This document shows, piece after piece, positions 37,229 to 47,042 of a stretch of DNA of 64,000 nucleotides. Source of the stretch: JAPPHA01 sp965221575 (GTDB lineage Bacteria; Pseudomonadota; Alphaproteobacteria; Rhodobacterales; Rhodobacteraceae); NCBI GenBank assembly GCA_965221575.1, contig CBDCSM010000012.1:372001-436000 (forward strand), read 5' to 3'. The position numbers and the translations under genes were made by a program. The notes beneath the pieces are model-generated. The model did not search any database. It was not told the DNA's origin and worked only from the letters and a program-made list of their open reading frames with translations. Positions within the stretch are counted from its first letter, which is position 1, and each line of letters starts with the position of its first letter.

Positions 37229-38581
37229 CTACACGAGAAGCGTTGCGGGATTCTCCAGGTAACCGGTGAAAACTTCGAGGAAACGTGCTCCCAGGGCCCC
37301 GTCTATGGTTCGATGATCAACCGACATCGTGACGTCCATGACGGTTGCCGCCTCGAAGCTGTCGTCACCCGTAATCACCGGACTCCGGCGCCCGGCTCCG
37401 ATCGCGAGAATGAAGCTGTGTGGTGGATTGATAACCGCATCGAAACTGTCGATCCCGAACATCCCGAGGTTCGAAATCGTGCAGCTCCCACCCGTGTACT
37501 CTTCGGGCGCCAGTTTTCGATTTCGCGCACGCGCCGCCAAGTCTTTCATCGTCTCGGAGATCGCCGAGAGTTTCAAGCTCTCGCAGTCACGTATGACCGG
37601 TGTAAGCAAGCCTCCTTCGACGGCGACGGCGACGGCGACGTCGGATGCGTCGAAGCGGACGATCCTGTCTCCTGCCCAGATCGCGTTGCATTCGGGCATG
37701 TCCTGCAGGGATTCTGCGCAGGCCTTGATGATGAGATCATTGACCGAGACCCGGATTCCCCTGTGTTCAAGGCCCGAATTGATGTCCGAACGCAGTTCGA
37801 GGAGGCGATCGATCACGACTTTTCGCCTCAGGTAAAAGTGCGGAATCGTCTGTTTTGCTTCGGTCAATCTGGCGGCGACGGTCTTCCTCATGCCGTCCAG
37901 ACCGATTTCGGTGTGGGCTCGATCACGGTAGGCAGCCAGCACGTCCTCGCGCGCGGCAAGCCCGAGCGGCTCAGGCGGCCTGGCGCGTGTGTCCGGGACG
38001 GCCGGTTCGGCCTTAACGTCGTCGGGCCGCGGCGTGAATCCCTCGATATCCCGTTTGACTATTCGTCCGTGATGGCCTGTGCCCTTGACCGATGCGAGGT
38101 CAATCCCCCGGGCCTTGGCTAGTTTCCTGGCAAGGGGTGACGCAATGATGCGACCGGCAAGGGTTCCGCCGGCCGCGGGCTGCGTGTCGGTTCGTAGTCG
38201 ATCACGTGATGCGGAATCGTCTCCCCGTGCACGCTCATCAGTTCCGGGAACCGCCGGTAATGACGTTGGCGGAACGGGTTCGGGCTCGGAGTGTTGGAGC
38301 GTCGAGACGTCGTCAAGAACGGCGTCAGAAATCTCCTCATCATCTTCCGCGAGGATCGCGATGGGAGAATTGACGGCGACATTCTCGGCGCCCTCCGGAA
38401 CGAGAATTCGGGCAATCGTCCCTTCATCGACCGCTTCGAATTCCATGACCGCCTTGTCGGTTTCGATTTCGGCAAGCAGGTCGCCGGCGGACACGGAATC
38501 GCCTTCGCCGACCAGCCACTTGGCCAATGTCCCCGCCTCCATCGTGGGCGACAGCGCAGGCATCAACAGTTTGATGGGCAT
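37229..38581 (-). CDS. pdhC: Pyruvate dehydrogenase E2, dihydrolipoamide acetyltransferase
   Basis: The 450-residue protein has one lipoyl domain (residues 1-78; lysine in EIETDKAVMEFEAVDEG), a peripheral-subunit binding domain at about 128-165 (SPLARKLAKARGIDLASVKG), and a catalytic domain ending with the HxxxDG motif in SVDHRTIDGALGARFLE. It transfers acetyl groups to CoA in the complex core. It is the last gene of the pdhA-pdhB-pdhC run, 12 bases after pdhB. The E3 gene is not in the window. Confidence 0.96.
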   Translation of the reverse strand: MPIKLLMPALSPTMEAGTLAKWLVGEGDSVSAGDLLAEIETDKAVMEFEAVDEGTIARILVPEGAENVAVNSPIAILAEDDEEISDAVLDDVSTLQHSEPEPVPPTSLPAVPGTDERARGDDSASRDRLRTDTQPAAGGTLAGRIIASPLARKLAKARGIDLASVKGTGHHGRIVKRDIEGFTPRPDDVKAEPAVPDTRARPPEPLGLAAREDVLAAYRDRAHTEIGLDGMRKTVAARLTEAKQTIPHFYLRRKVVIDRLLELRSDINSGLEHRGIRVSVNDLIIKACAESLQDMPECNAIWAGDRIVRFDASDVAVAVAVEGGLLTPVIRDCESLKLSAISETMKDLAARARNRKLAPEEYTGGSCTISNLGMFGIDSFDAVINPPHSFILAIGAGRRSPVITGDDSFEAATVMDVTMSVDHRTIDGALGARFLEVFTGYLENPATLLV

Positions 38582-38593
38582 GTCCTGGGCTCG

Positions 38594-40003
38594 CTAGCTG
38601 TACGTGACCGACCGAACCGCTTCGACGACTTCGTCAGAACTGACGAGTGCAAGGCGTTCCAGATTCGCTGCATATGGCATAGGGACATCCTTGCCGGTGC
38701 AGTTGATGACGGGAGCATCGAGATCATCAAACGCACGTTCCATGAGCACCGCGGAAACATGATTGCCGATCGAACAGACCGGGAATCCTTCTTCAACCGT
38801 CACGCAACGATTTGTCTTGGCGACCGAGCGAATGATGGTGTCCGTGTCCATTGGCCGGAGTGTCCTGAGATCCAGGACCTCGGCATCAATGCCGTCCGCC
38901 GCCAGTCTCTCGGCCGCCTCGAGGGCGAACTGCATGCCGATGCCGAAACTGACGATGGTGACATCATTGCCTTCTCGCCATATCCTTGCCTTGCCGATGG
39001 GAACACTGTGGTCATCGACATCGGGAACCGGGAAGCTCCGGCCGTAGAGGATTTCGTTTTCGAGAAAGATGACCGGATTGGGATCACGAATGGCCGACTT
39101 CAACAATCCCTTGGCGTCCGCGGACGAGTACGGCTGAACGACCTTCAGGCCGGGAATGTGCGAATACCAGGCAGCGTAGTCCTGGCTGTGCTGGGCCGCC
39201 ACACGGGCTGCCGCCCCGTTCGGGCCGCGAAAGACGATCGGGCATCCCATTTGACCGCCTGACATGTACAGGGTCTTTGCGGCGGAATTCACAATTTGGT
39301 CAATGGCTTGCATGGAAAAATTGAAGGTCATGAATTCGACGATCGGGCGAAGCTCGGCAAATGCCGCGCCAACGGCGAGACCGGTAAAGCCATGCTCGGT
39401 TATGGGCGTGTCGATCACGCGGGACGGGCCGAACTCTTCCAGCAGCCCTTGCGACACCTTGTAAGCGCCCTGGTATTCCGCGACCTCCTCTCCCATCAGG
39501 AAGACGTCTGGATCGGCGCGCATTTCCTCTGCCATCGCCTGGCGTAACGCGTCGCGGACGGTGGTACTCGTCTTGTCCGATTCGTCCGGTGCGTCCTCGC
39601 TTGCCTGTGCAGCGGCAGGCCTGGTTTCGTTGCCCGACCTTTCGTCACGTCGTGCGGACTTGGCGGGGACCGACCCGGGGCCCTGACCGGCGTTTCCGGC
39701 GCCGCCATGACTGCCCGCCTGGCCCGTTTCGGTATCGATTTCCGTATCCCCGTTCTCGCCTTCTTCGATCAACAGGGCAATCGGCGAATTGATCGCAACC
39801 GCCTCGGTTCCGGCAGGCACAAGCAATCTTGAAATTGTGCCTTCCTCGACCGCTTCGAGCTCCATGATCGCCTTGTCAGTCTCGATTTCCGCGATGACCT
39901 GCCCGGACGAAACGACTTCGCCTTCCTCGACAAGCCATTTGGCGACGGTTCCCTGTTCCATGGTCGGAGACAACGCGGGCATGAGAATCTGTGTTGCCAT
40001 CAT
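38594..40003 (-). CDS. pdhB: Pyruvate dehydrogenase E1 beta with N-terminal lipoyl domain
   Basis: The 469-residue protein begins with its own lipoyl domain (about 1-78; EIETDKAIMELEAVEEG), a linker rich in Gly, Ser and acidic residues, and then the transketolase-like E1 beta domain from about residue 140 (TVRDALRQAMAEEMRADPDV, DTPITEHGFTGLAVGAAF). The lipoyl fusion to E1 beta is a known alphaproteobacterial trait. It lies 9 bases after pdhA. Confidence 0.96.
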   Translation of the reverse strand: MMATQILMPALSPTMEQGTVAKWLVEEGEVVSSGQVIAEIETDKAIMELEAVEEGTISRLLVPAGTEAVAINSPIALLIEEGENGDTEIDTETGQAGSHGGAGNAGQGPGSVPAKSARRDERSGNETRPAAAQASEDAPDESDKTSTTVRDALRQAMAEEMRADPDVFLMGEEVAEYQGAYKVSQGLLEEFGPSRVIDTPITEHGFTGLAVGAAFAELRPIVEFMTFNFSMQAIDQIVNSAAKTLYMSGGQMGCPIVFRGPNGAAARVAAQHSQDYAAWYSHIPGLKVVQPYSSADAKGLLKSAIRDPNPVIFLENEILYGRSFPVPDVDDHSVPIGKARIWREGNDVTIVSFGIGMQFALEAAERLAADGIDAEVLDLRTLRPMDTDTIIRSVAKTNRCVTVEEGFPVCSIGNHVSAVLMERAFDDLDAPVINCTGKDVPMPYAANLERLALVSSDEVVEAVRSVTYS

Positions 40004-40012
40004 GGAATCCTT

Positions 40013-41002
40013 TCAGGCGTACACGTCGGTATACAGATCATCGACCGGAGGTTCCGGGCTGGATGTTGCAAAGGTGGCAGCCTTGTTGACAACAGCCCTG
40101 ATTTCCTTGTCCACGGCTTTCAGAGCGTCGTCGTCGGCATGGCCTTCTCCGACAATTCGGTCACGAATCCGGTCGATCGGATCGCTTTCTTCGCGAACTT
40201 TCTTGACCTCGTCCCGGGTCCGGTACTTGGCGGGATCAGACATGGAATGACCCCGGTAACGGTATGTTTTCATTTCAAGAATGAATGGGCCTTTTCCCGC
40301 GCGGCACGCTTTGGCCGCACGTTCGCCGGCTGCCCTGACCTCAAGAACGTCCATGCCGTCGACGGTTTCACCGCTTATCCCGAACGCTTCTCCTCGCGTA
40401 AACAACTCGGGAGTTGACGAAGCCCTGTCCTGGGCCGTTCCCATGGCATACTGGTTGTTTTCGATCACGAAAATGCAGGGGAGATTCCAAAGGCTGGCCA
40501 TGTTGAAGGTTTCGTAGACCTGCCCCTGGTTAGCCGCGCCTTCACCAAAATACGTGAAACAGACATTGTCGGTCTTTCGATACCTGTTGGCAAAAGCAAG
40601 ACCGGCACCGATAGGAACCTGCGCGGCGACAATCCCGTGACCACCAAAGAAGTTCCTTTCGATCGAAAACATGTGCATCGATCCGCCTTTACCGCGTGAA
40701 TAACCGCCGACCCTGCCGGTCAGTTCGGCCATGACGCCATCCGGGTTCATCCCGCATGCCAGCATGTGTCCGTGGTCCCGGTACGACGTGATGCGCTGGT
40801 CTCCTTCGCGCGCGACGGCTTCAAGCCCGACAACAACGGCTTCCTGACCGATGTACAAATGGCAGAAACCGCCGATTTCTCCCATTCCGTACAATTGCCC
40901 GGTCTTTTCCTCGAAGCGCCTGATGAGGAGCATGGAGCGGTAGTAGTCAAGAAGTTCGCTTCCCTGCGCCTTGGGCCGCCGGGTGGTTTTCCGCCTTGCC
41001 AT
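40013..41002 (-). CDS. pdhA: Pyruvate dehydrogenase E1 alpha
   Basis: The 329-residue protein binds thiamine diphosphate. Features are RFEEKTGQLYGMGEIGGFCH, the TPP motif GEGAANQGQVYETFNMASLW followed by VIENNQYAMGTA, and the phosphorylation-loop-like YRYRGHSMSDPAKYRTRDEV. I chose ATG 41002, preceded by GGAAGG at a good distance, over the upstream in-frame start at 41095. It starts the pdhABC unit; ftsB lies about 200 bases upstream on the same strand. Confidence 0.95.
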   Translation of the reverse strand: MARRKTTRRPKAQGSELLDYYRSMLLIRRFEEKTGQLYGMGEIGGFCHLYIGQEAVVVGLEAVAREGDQRITSYRDHGHMLACGMNPDGVMAELTGRVGGYSRGKGGSMHMFSIERNFFGGHGIVAAQVPIGAGLAFANRYRKTDNVCFTYFGEGAANQGQVYETFNMASLWNLPCIFVIENNQYAMGTAQDRASSTPELFTRGEAFGISGETVDGMDVLEVRAAGERAAKACRAGKGPFILEMKTYRYRGHSMSDPAKYRTRDEVKKVREESDPIDRIRDRIVGEGHADDDALKAVDKEIRAVVNKAATFATSSPEPPVDDLYTDVYA

Positions 41003-41206
41003 AGTCGCGCCTTCCGAAATCGGTTCAAATGTGGCCGGATCATAGTCAATCGGTTGACGACTTGCACGATCGATTTTGGTCGTCGCGCGTCGCATGAAAT
41101 CTCAAGATTCCTGGCCCTGACGGGGAGTTGATTTGCCTAGCTTGGCGAACGTGCGCGGCACCGGTTTCGAAAGAAGACGTCCGCGCAGACGCCGGGTCAA
41201 TCTGAC

Positions 41207-41512
41207 TCATTGAATGACGATTTCGTCCCCGCGCGCATATCCGAGGACGTCCCGGACACGTTCGTCGAGCAGGTCGAGATCGAGAAAATCGTCCGAAAGG
41301 CGTCGAACCTTGTTTTCCAGTTCCTTGCGTTGCCGGGTCAGACTTGCCAATCGCTGTTCAGCCACCGCCACGTCTGCCGTGACCTGCTCGCGTTGCATTT
41401 GTCCGAAATCTCCATTGACTGCCGCCCAAGAAAAATATCCCGCCGCTGCCAATGCTGCGAACCCAAACACGGCCATTCCAATATATGACGGCCTTTTTTC
41501 CGGATCCATCAC
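41207..41512 (-). CDS. ftsB: FtsB/DivIC-type septum formation initiator
   Basis: The 101-residue protein has a short cytoplasmic N terminus, one transmembrane helix (IGMAVFGFAALAAAGYFSWA) and a coiled coil (VAVAEQRLASLTRQRKELEN) ending with LDLDLLDERVRDVLGYA, typical of alphaproteobacterial FtsB. It would act with FtsL and FtsQ at the division site. The location before pdhA is the usual one in this class. Confidence 0.87.
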   Translation of the reverse strand: MMDPEKRPSYIGMAVFGFAALAAAGYFSWAAVNGDFGQMQREQVTADVAVAEQRLASLTRQRKELENKVRRLSDDFLDLDLLDERVRDVLGYARGDEIVIQ

Positions 41513-41820
41513 TGCTGCCTCGATCCCGGTCCCTGCCGGTTTACTCCACTATTTCACAATCACGATACCGTGTAAATCGTTCAGCGGCTGTGCACGACAT
41601 TGATGAAGGACAAGTCCTCTCCGAATGGCCGAAGTGTCATGCGCATGGCGTTTTCGTTAACGCGTGACTTGATCAGAATCGAAGGACAGGGTCAGGATCG
41701 ATCAACGTACGTTCAGATTCAAGGCGACCATCCACAATACTGCGCGAGGGAGAAACAGGTTCCCGTTGTCTCGAAAGACAGGATTCCGACGCTTCGCGGT
41801 CAGGACGGGCGGGATCGGTT
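41513..41820. other. Intergenic region between fba and ftsB
   Basis: No recognisable gene or RNA lies in these 308 bases. They contain the 5' region of ftsB and the end of the fba transcript on the minus strand. Confidence 0.45.
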
Positions 41821-42744
41821 TTATCCCTTGTAGATGTCGACGAGCGTGTCCAGCATGCGAATCGCTTCGGCGCGTTCGCGCTGGAACGTGTTTCTGCCGA
41901 TGATCGATCCGTTCCCTCCGCCATCGCGAACGGCGCGTGCCTGGCGAAAGACCTGTTCGTCGCCCTGTCTCGACCCGCCGGAAAACACGACGATCCTGCG
42001 CCTGGCCAGTGCCGCGTCCATACAGTGCGTAACGCGTCCCGCCATCGTCTCCAGGTCAATGTCGCCGTCGAGGTAAGCGGAGCGGGACGCATCGAGAGCC
42101 AGTTCGCCGGAGCTGAGCTTGACCTTGATGATGTGGGCGCCGAGGAGCGCGGCAAAATGCACGGCGTTCGCCACGACATCCGTGGCAGTTTCGGCACTGC
42201 TGGCCAGGTCTTCACCGCGAGGATATGACCAGATGACGGTGGGCAGTCCCGACGCGGCTCCTTCCCGACGCAATTCGGCGATCTCTTCGAACATTTCCAG
42301 CGCCATGCTTGATCCCGGGTAGACGGAAAAGCCGATTGCCGACGCACCGATCCTGAGTGCGTCGGCGACCGAGGCCGTGATCGACTGGTCCTTGGCCGAG
42401 GACTTGGGAACCAGCGCATTTGCCGAATTGACCTTCAGAATCATCGGAATCTGACCGGCAAAATTCGCGGCGCCCGCTTCCAGGAAACCCAGCGGAGCTG
42501 CGATGGCGTTCAGACCGGCATCGATGGCCAGCCGGAAATGATACTGGGGATCGTACGCTGGAGCGTTCACGGAAAACGACCGGGCCGGTCCGTGTTCAAA
42601 TCCCTGGTCAACTGGCAGGATTATCATTTTTCCGGTTCCTCCCAGGCGCCCATTCATGAGCATTCGGCAGAGGTTGCCTTTCACGCCCGGGTTGTCGCTT
42701 TCATAATTGGCAAGGATTTCCTCAACCGTTTGCGTCATCATCAT
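41821..42744 (-). CDS. fbaB: Class I fructose-bisphosphate aldolase (FbaB/DhnA type)
   Basis: The protein of about 307 residues has LPVDQGFEHGPARSF, the Schiff-base lysine candidate in AHIIKVKLSSGEL, and VFSGGSRQGDEQVFRQAR at the phosphate end, matching the archaeal/DhnA-type class I aldolase. The start region has three consecutive ATG codons; ATG 42744 is favoured because AAGGAGG lies a few bases upstream. It overlaps the pgk stop by four bases, showing translational coupling. It works in the lower glycolytic or gluconeogenic route with pgk and tkt beside it. Confidence 0.93.
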   Translation of the reverse strand: MMMTQTVEEILANYESDNPGVKGNLCRMLMNGRLGGTGKMIILPVDQGFEHGPARSFSVNAPAYDPQYHFRLAIDAGLNAIAAPLGFLEAGAANFAGQIPMILKVNSANALVPKSSAKDQSITASVADALRIGASAIGFSVYPGSSMALEMFEEIAELRREGAASGLPTVIWSYPRGEDLASSAETATDVVANAVHFAALLGAHIIKVKLSSGELALDASRSAYLDGDIDLETMAGRVTHCMDAALARRRIVVFSGGSRQGDEQVFRQARAVRDGGGNGSIIGRNTFQRERAEAIRMLDTLVDIYKG

Positions 42745-43958
42745 GACGAACCTCCTTCTGTTGCCAGCAAGGCCTGTATTCCCGGCAGGGGCTTTCCTTC
42801 GACCCATTCGAGGAATGCGCCGCCGGCCGTCGACACGTAGGAAAACGAGCCGATAACACCTGCTGTATTCAGCGCGGAAATGGTGTCTCCACCGCCAGCG
42901 ACCGTAGTCATTTCCCCGGCTGCCGTGCGACCCGCGGCATGACGGACGAGCTCGAGTGTCGCGCGTTCAAATGGCTTGGTCTCGAACGCGCCCAGGGGCC
43001 CGTTCCAGATCAACGTCCTGGCCGCGTCGATGACGGATTTGACCTGCTCCACGCTCTTTGGCCCCAGATCCAGAATCATCTCATCGGAATGACATTCATC
43101 AGCCGAAGTGACCCTGCAAGGCGCATCGGTCTCAAGTTTCGGCGCAACGACGACATCATCCGGCAGCGTAACCGTGCAATCGAATTGCCGGGCTTCGTCA
43201 AGTATCCTACGAGCGGATTCGCCCATTTCGGACTCGCAGAGCGACCGACCGACCTCAAGCCCTTGCGCGGACAGGAACGTATTTGCCATTCCGCCACCGA
43301 TGACCACTCCGTCGACCTGCTTGACCAGGCTTCGTAGAAGCCCGAGCTTGGAGGAAATCTTCGCTCCCCCGACACAGGCGACGAATGGGCGTTCGGGAGA
43401 CTTCAGCGCATTTGTCAGCGCGCGGATTTCTCCTTTCATCAGGTCGCCGGCGCAACCCGGGAGCAGGCCAGGCACACCCGCCGTCGATGCGTGGGCGCGG
43501 TGGGCGGCGGAAAAGGCGTCGTTGCAGTAAAGATCGCCCAGCATCGCGAGTTCGCGCACGAACGCCTGGTCGTTGCTTTCTTCGCCGGGCACGAAACGCA
43601 GGTTTTCGAGGAGCAGTACATCGCCGTCGTTTGCGGAATTGACGGCGGTCAATGAACCCTTGCCGGGCGGGCCCGGGACGAACGAAACCGGTGATCCGAT
43701 TTCCGCCGAAAGCGCCGGGACCGTCGCCTCCAGGGACAACTCCGGAACGACCCGGCCATTGGGGCGTCCGAGATGCGCGACGAGGACAGGCGTTCCACCA
43801 AGTTCGAGGATACGCCAAATCGTCGGAGCAACGCGCCTGATGCGCGTGGAATCGGTTACGATTCCGTTCCGAACCGGCACATTGATGTCTATTCTGGTCA
43901 GTACGCGGCGACCACGTACGCTCAGGTCATCAAGGCCGGGCAGTTTCACCTCGGACAT
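42741..43958 (-). CDS. pgk: Phosphoglycerate kinase
   Basis: The 405-residue enzyme has the N-terminal RVLTRIDINVPVRNG, VLVAHLGRPNGR, the substrate LLENLRFVPGEES, GGAKISSKLGLLRSLVKQVD and the nucleotide-site TVAGGGDTISALN. Length is normal. It is preceded by tkt with a 32-base gap and overlaps the aldolase gene. The glyceraldehyde-3-phosphate dehydrogenase gene that often stands between tkt and pgk in relatives is absent here. Confidence 0.96.
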   Translation of the reverse strand: MSEVKLPGLDDLSVRGRRVLTRIDINVPVRNGIVTDSTRIRRVAPTIWRILELGGTPVLVAHLGRPNGRVVPELSLEATVPALSAEIGSPVSFVPGPPGKGSLTAVNSANDGDVLLLENLRFVPGEESNDQAFVRELAMLGDLYCNDAFSAAHRAHASTAGVPGLLPGCAGDLMKGEIRALTNALKSPERPFVACVGGAKISSKLGLLRSLVKQVDGVVIGGGMANTFLSAQGLEVGRSLCESEMGESARRILDEARQFDCTVTLPDDVVVAPKLETDAPCRVTSADECHSDEMILDLGPKSVEQVKSVIDAARTLIWNGPLGAFETKPFERATLELVRHAAGRTAAGEMTTVAGGGDTISALNTAGVIGSFSYVSTAGGAFLEWVEGKPLPGIQALLATEGGSS

Positions 43959-43990
43959 CCTCGGTTGTGGCTATTGTTTGCCCGTGATTG

Positions 43991-46006
43991 TCACAAGAGC
44001 GCAAGTGCGGCATCGGCGACCTTTCCGGCAGTTATGCCAAAATGCTCGTAGAGCGCCTTTGACGGAGCCGAGGCACCAAAGGAATCCATGCCGATGAAAG
44101 CGGAGCGGCGGTGGTTTCCCCGTTCACCTGATAGCCATTCATCCCATCCCATGCGGCTCCCGGCTTCGACAGCTACCCTGACCGGGCCGGCCGGAAGAAT
44201 CTGCCTGCGGTATTTTTCATCCTGGCATCTGAAGATTTCCCAGCATGGCATCGAAACAACCCTGGTTCCGATCCCTTTGTCCTCCAGGATGTCCCGTGCG
44301 TCCATGGCGACCTCGACCTCGGTTCCCGTCGCCATGAGGATGACGCGGCATCGACCGTTGGATCGGGCCAGAATGTAGGCTCCAAGGCGCGTGTGGTTTT
44401 TGCGTGCATACTTTGTTCGCAACGTCCGTACAGACTGCCTCGACAGAGACAGGACCGTGGGTGTTTTTGTCGCAGAGATGGCAATCTCCCATGCTTCGGC
44501 CGTTTCAGCGGTATCCGCGGGTCTTATGACGTTCATGTTGGGAGTTGCACGAAGCATCGCCAGGTGTTCGACTGGTTGATGGGTCGGACCATCTTCGCCG
44601 AGACCAATCGAATCGTGCGTCATGACGTATGTAACCGGGATACCCATGAGGGCGGAAAGGCGCATGGCCGGGCGGGCATAATCCGCAAAGCACAGGAATG
44701 TTCCTCCGTAAGGGCGGATGCCTCCGTGCAGTGCCATGCCATTCATCGTCGCAGCCATGGCGTGTTCACGAACACCGAAGTGAACATGGCGCCCCAGTCG
44801 ATTCGATGGGCAGAACGACTCCATTCCGGATGTACGCGTGTTGTTCGATCCGGTCAGGTCGGCAGACCCACCGAATGCCTCCTTGACTATTGGCGCTATC
44901 GCTTCGAGCGCAACCTGTGACGACTTTCTCGTTGCATTTTTCGGTTGGTCGTCGGCCACGGACCGTTTCACCCGGCGAATAGCCGCTTCCAGTTTGCCCG
45001 GAGTCTGCCCGGCAATGACGCGATCGAACTCCTTCTGGACTGCGGGTTTCGCCTGATTGAGATTGCGTTCCCACTCCTTGCGGCGCTTCGAGCCGCGTGC
45101 ACCGATTTCCTGCCAGAGGCGCAGGGTATCGTCCGGAACCTCGAAGTCTGGTGATTTCCAGCCGTAGGCCTTTTTCATCTGGTCCAGTTCGCCGCCCTTG
45201 ATCGCGTAACCATGGGCCGCGGCCGTCCCTTCAACTCCCTCAACGCCCCACGCGACCCGCGTGCGACAGGCGATCATCGAAGGTCGGGGTTGTTCCTTGG
45301 CCGCAGCAATTGCCCGGCTGATATCGTCGGGATCATGGCCATCGCACGCACTGACAGACCAACCCGCGGCCTCGACTCGCGACATTTGGTCCGTGCGATC
45401 GGAAATGCTGACGGGCCCGTCGATAGTGATACCGTTGTCATCCCAGAAAACGATCAGCTTTTCCAATTCCTGGTGCCCGGCCAGTGCCAAGGCCTCGTGA
45501 CTGACGCCTTCCATCAGGCATCCGTCTCCGGCGATGACAAAAGTGAAATGATCGACGATCGATTTGCCGAACCTTGCGCGCAGCGCTGCCTCGGCCATGG
45601 CGAAGCCCACTCCGTTGGCGAGTCCCTGTCCCAGCGGTCCGGTGGTCGTTTCGATTCCGCTGGCATGTCCGAACTCTGGGTGGCCGGCTGTTCTGGATCC
45701 CAGCTGCCTGAACGCCCGGATTTGATCGATGGGCATGTCACGGTGACCTGTGAGGTACAACAACGCGTAGAGCAGCATCGAACCGTGACCGGCCGAGAGA
45801 ATGAAACGGTCCCGATCTGGCCAGTGAGGGGCCTCAGGATCAAACTTCATAAACCTCCTGAACAGCACGGTCGCGACATCCGCCATCCCGATCGGCATAC
45901 CCTGATGCCCCGAGGTGGCGCCATGAACGGCCTGGGCGGAGAGAAACCTTATCGCGTTGGCGAGTTGCCAATGGGAAGGATGTTTGTTCCGCAATTCTTC
46001 GAGATT
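43991..46006 (-). CDS. tkt: Transketolase
   Basis: The protein of about 671 residues has HGATSGHQGMPIGMADVATV, the TPP motif GDGCLMEGVSHEALALAGHQ followed by VFWDDNGITIDG, and THDSIGLGEDGPTHQPVEHL. It moves two-carbon units in the pentose phosphate pathway. I chose ATG 46006 (MNLEELRNKHPSHWQLANAI) over an upstream ATG at 46051. The order tkt-pgk-fba on one strand suggests an operon. Confidence 0.96.
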   Translation of the reverse strand, partial: NLEELRNKHPSHWQLANAIRFLSAQAVHGATSGHQGMPIGMADVATVLFRRFMKFDPEAPHWPDRDRFILSAGHGSMLLYALLYLTGHRDMPIDQIRAFRQLGSRTAGHPEFGHASGIETTTGPLGQGLANGVGFAMAEAALRARFGKSIVDHFTFVIAGDGCLMEGVSHEALALAGHQELEKLIVFWDDNGITIDGPVSISDRTDQMSRVEAAGWSVSACDGHDPDDISRAIAAAKEQPRPSMIACRTRVAWGVEGVEGTAAAHGYAIKGGELDQMKKAYGWKSPDFEVPDDTLRLWQEIGARGSKRRKEWERNLNQAKPAVQKEFDRVIAGQTPGKLEAAIRRVKRSVADDQPKNATRKSSQVALEAIAPIVKEAFGGSADLTGSNNTRTSGMESFCPSNRLGRHVHFGVREHAMAATMNGMALHGGIRPYGGTFLCFADYARPAMRLSALMGIPVTYVMTHDSIGLGEDGPTHQPVEHLAMLRATPNMNVIRPADTAETAEAWEIAISATKTPTVLSLSRQSVRTLRTKYARKNHTRLGAYILARSNGRCRVILMATGTEVEVAMDARDILEDKGIGTRVVSMPCWEIFRCQDEKYRRQILPAGPVRVAVEAGSRMGWDEWLSGERGNHRRSAFIGMDSFGASAPSKALYEHFGITAGKVADAALALL

Positions 46007-46511
46007 CATGATCCTGTCTTTCCAGTCTGGAGGTTTCCCTGGCAGTGGCACGAAGCCGCCATGGGCCTGATAGCAACCTCCAACGGTTGGTCAAGGATGC
46101 GTTTGTGCCGGGACCAGGTGTCAAAACAGCGCCCTGAGGCGGCGGACGCATCCGGGATTGACTCAAACCGAAAACGAAGATCCATTCAGACAACCGGGCG
46201 AACTGATCGTCAAGACGGAATGGACCCGGTAGTGTCGCGTCGCGCGACGTCGTGGCGGGCATCGTCATTCAACTTTTTCGAAATTCATATAGTGGGGATC
46301 ACGCGAACAGGAAATGTCATTTTTCTTGAGCCGGCACAAGGCAGGTTGATGTTCGGATCATCGCCGGACTTGACGCCAATGAATTGCAGGGTTCACAGAT
46401 GCATGTCGCCCGACGTTGATTTTCCCGCGATGAGTTTTCAGGGTCACTCATCGGTTGAAAAACGGGATTCAGTGCGGCAGGATGTCGGTTGGACAAATAT
46501 CGAGCGAGAGC
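46007..46511. other. Divergent region between tkt and the zapA unit
   Basis: About 505 bases with no protein or RNA that I recognise. Long plus-strand frames here are the antisense of tkt running out. The promoters of tkt and of the coiled-coil/zapA unit should lie here; a 6S RNA, often near zapA, was looked for by eye and not seen. Confidence 0.45.
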
Positions 46512-47042
46512 ATGAGTGAGATTTCGGAACTGGAGAACCGTCTCAAGGACGCACTTGCCGTGATTGACGCAGCCGTCAGCGATGGTGAAGGAGTGGCTGA
46601 CGTTGTCGCGTTGCGCCAGCAAAACGCCGAATTGAAAACCGGAATTGAATCCGCCGAACAGGCCGCCGCGAAAGCCGAGGCCCGGCTCGCGGAGACCGCG
46701 GCGGAACTGGAACTGGCAAAGCATCTCTCCGGAGCCGCAGCCGACACCGGCGAAGTCGTTGAGACGATAACCCGGGCTCATTCGGGCCTCGATGGCCAGT
46801 TGCAGGTTGTGCAAACGAGACTCGAAGATGCCTTGGGGCAAATCTCCAGCCTTTCAAACCTGGTCCAGAGTTTTGTTCAGTCTGCCGCCGATCAGTCGTC
46901 AGCAGACTTGAGCCGTACCGACAGTTCGGAGGTTGAAGCGGAGATGGAAAGGCTTAGGCAGACCAGGCGGGACGATGTGAACCACATCAATGGAATCCTG
47001 GAACAGTTGTTGCCCCTGGTCGAAGGAGAACGCGGTGCCTGA
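46512..47042 (+). CDS. Coiled-coil protein upstream of zapA
   Basis: The 176-residue acidic protein starts MSEISELENRLKDALAVIDA and is almost wholly heptad-like coiled coil (for example LRQQNAELKTGIESAEQAA). It has no membrane segment. The start ATG 46512 is chosen because the longer frame begins inside non-coding DNA. It overlaps the zapA start by 8 bases, so a division-related role with ZapA is probable. Similar short coiled-coil genes occur before zapA in Rhodobacterales as I recall. Function not established. Confidence 0.78.
   Translation: MSEISELENRLKDALAVIDAAVSDGEGVADVVALRQQNAELKTGIESAEQAAAKAEARLAETAAELELAKHLSGAAADTGEVVETITRAHSGLDGQLQVVQTRLEDALGQISSLSNLVQSFVQSAADQSSADLSRTDSSEVEAEMERLRQTRRDDVNHINGILEQLLPLVEGERGA

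Noticed and set aside
45212..46519. Plus-strand open frame of 435 codons opposite tkt
   Set aside because: Antisense shadow of transketolase that only runs out into the divergent gap.
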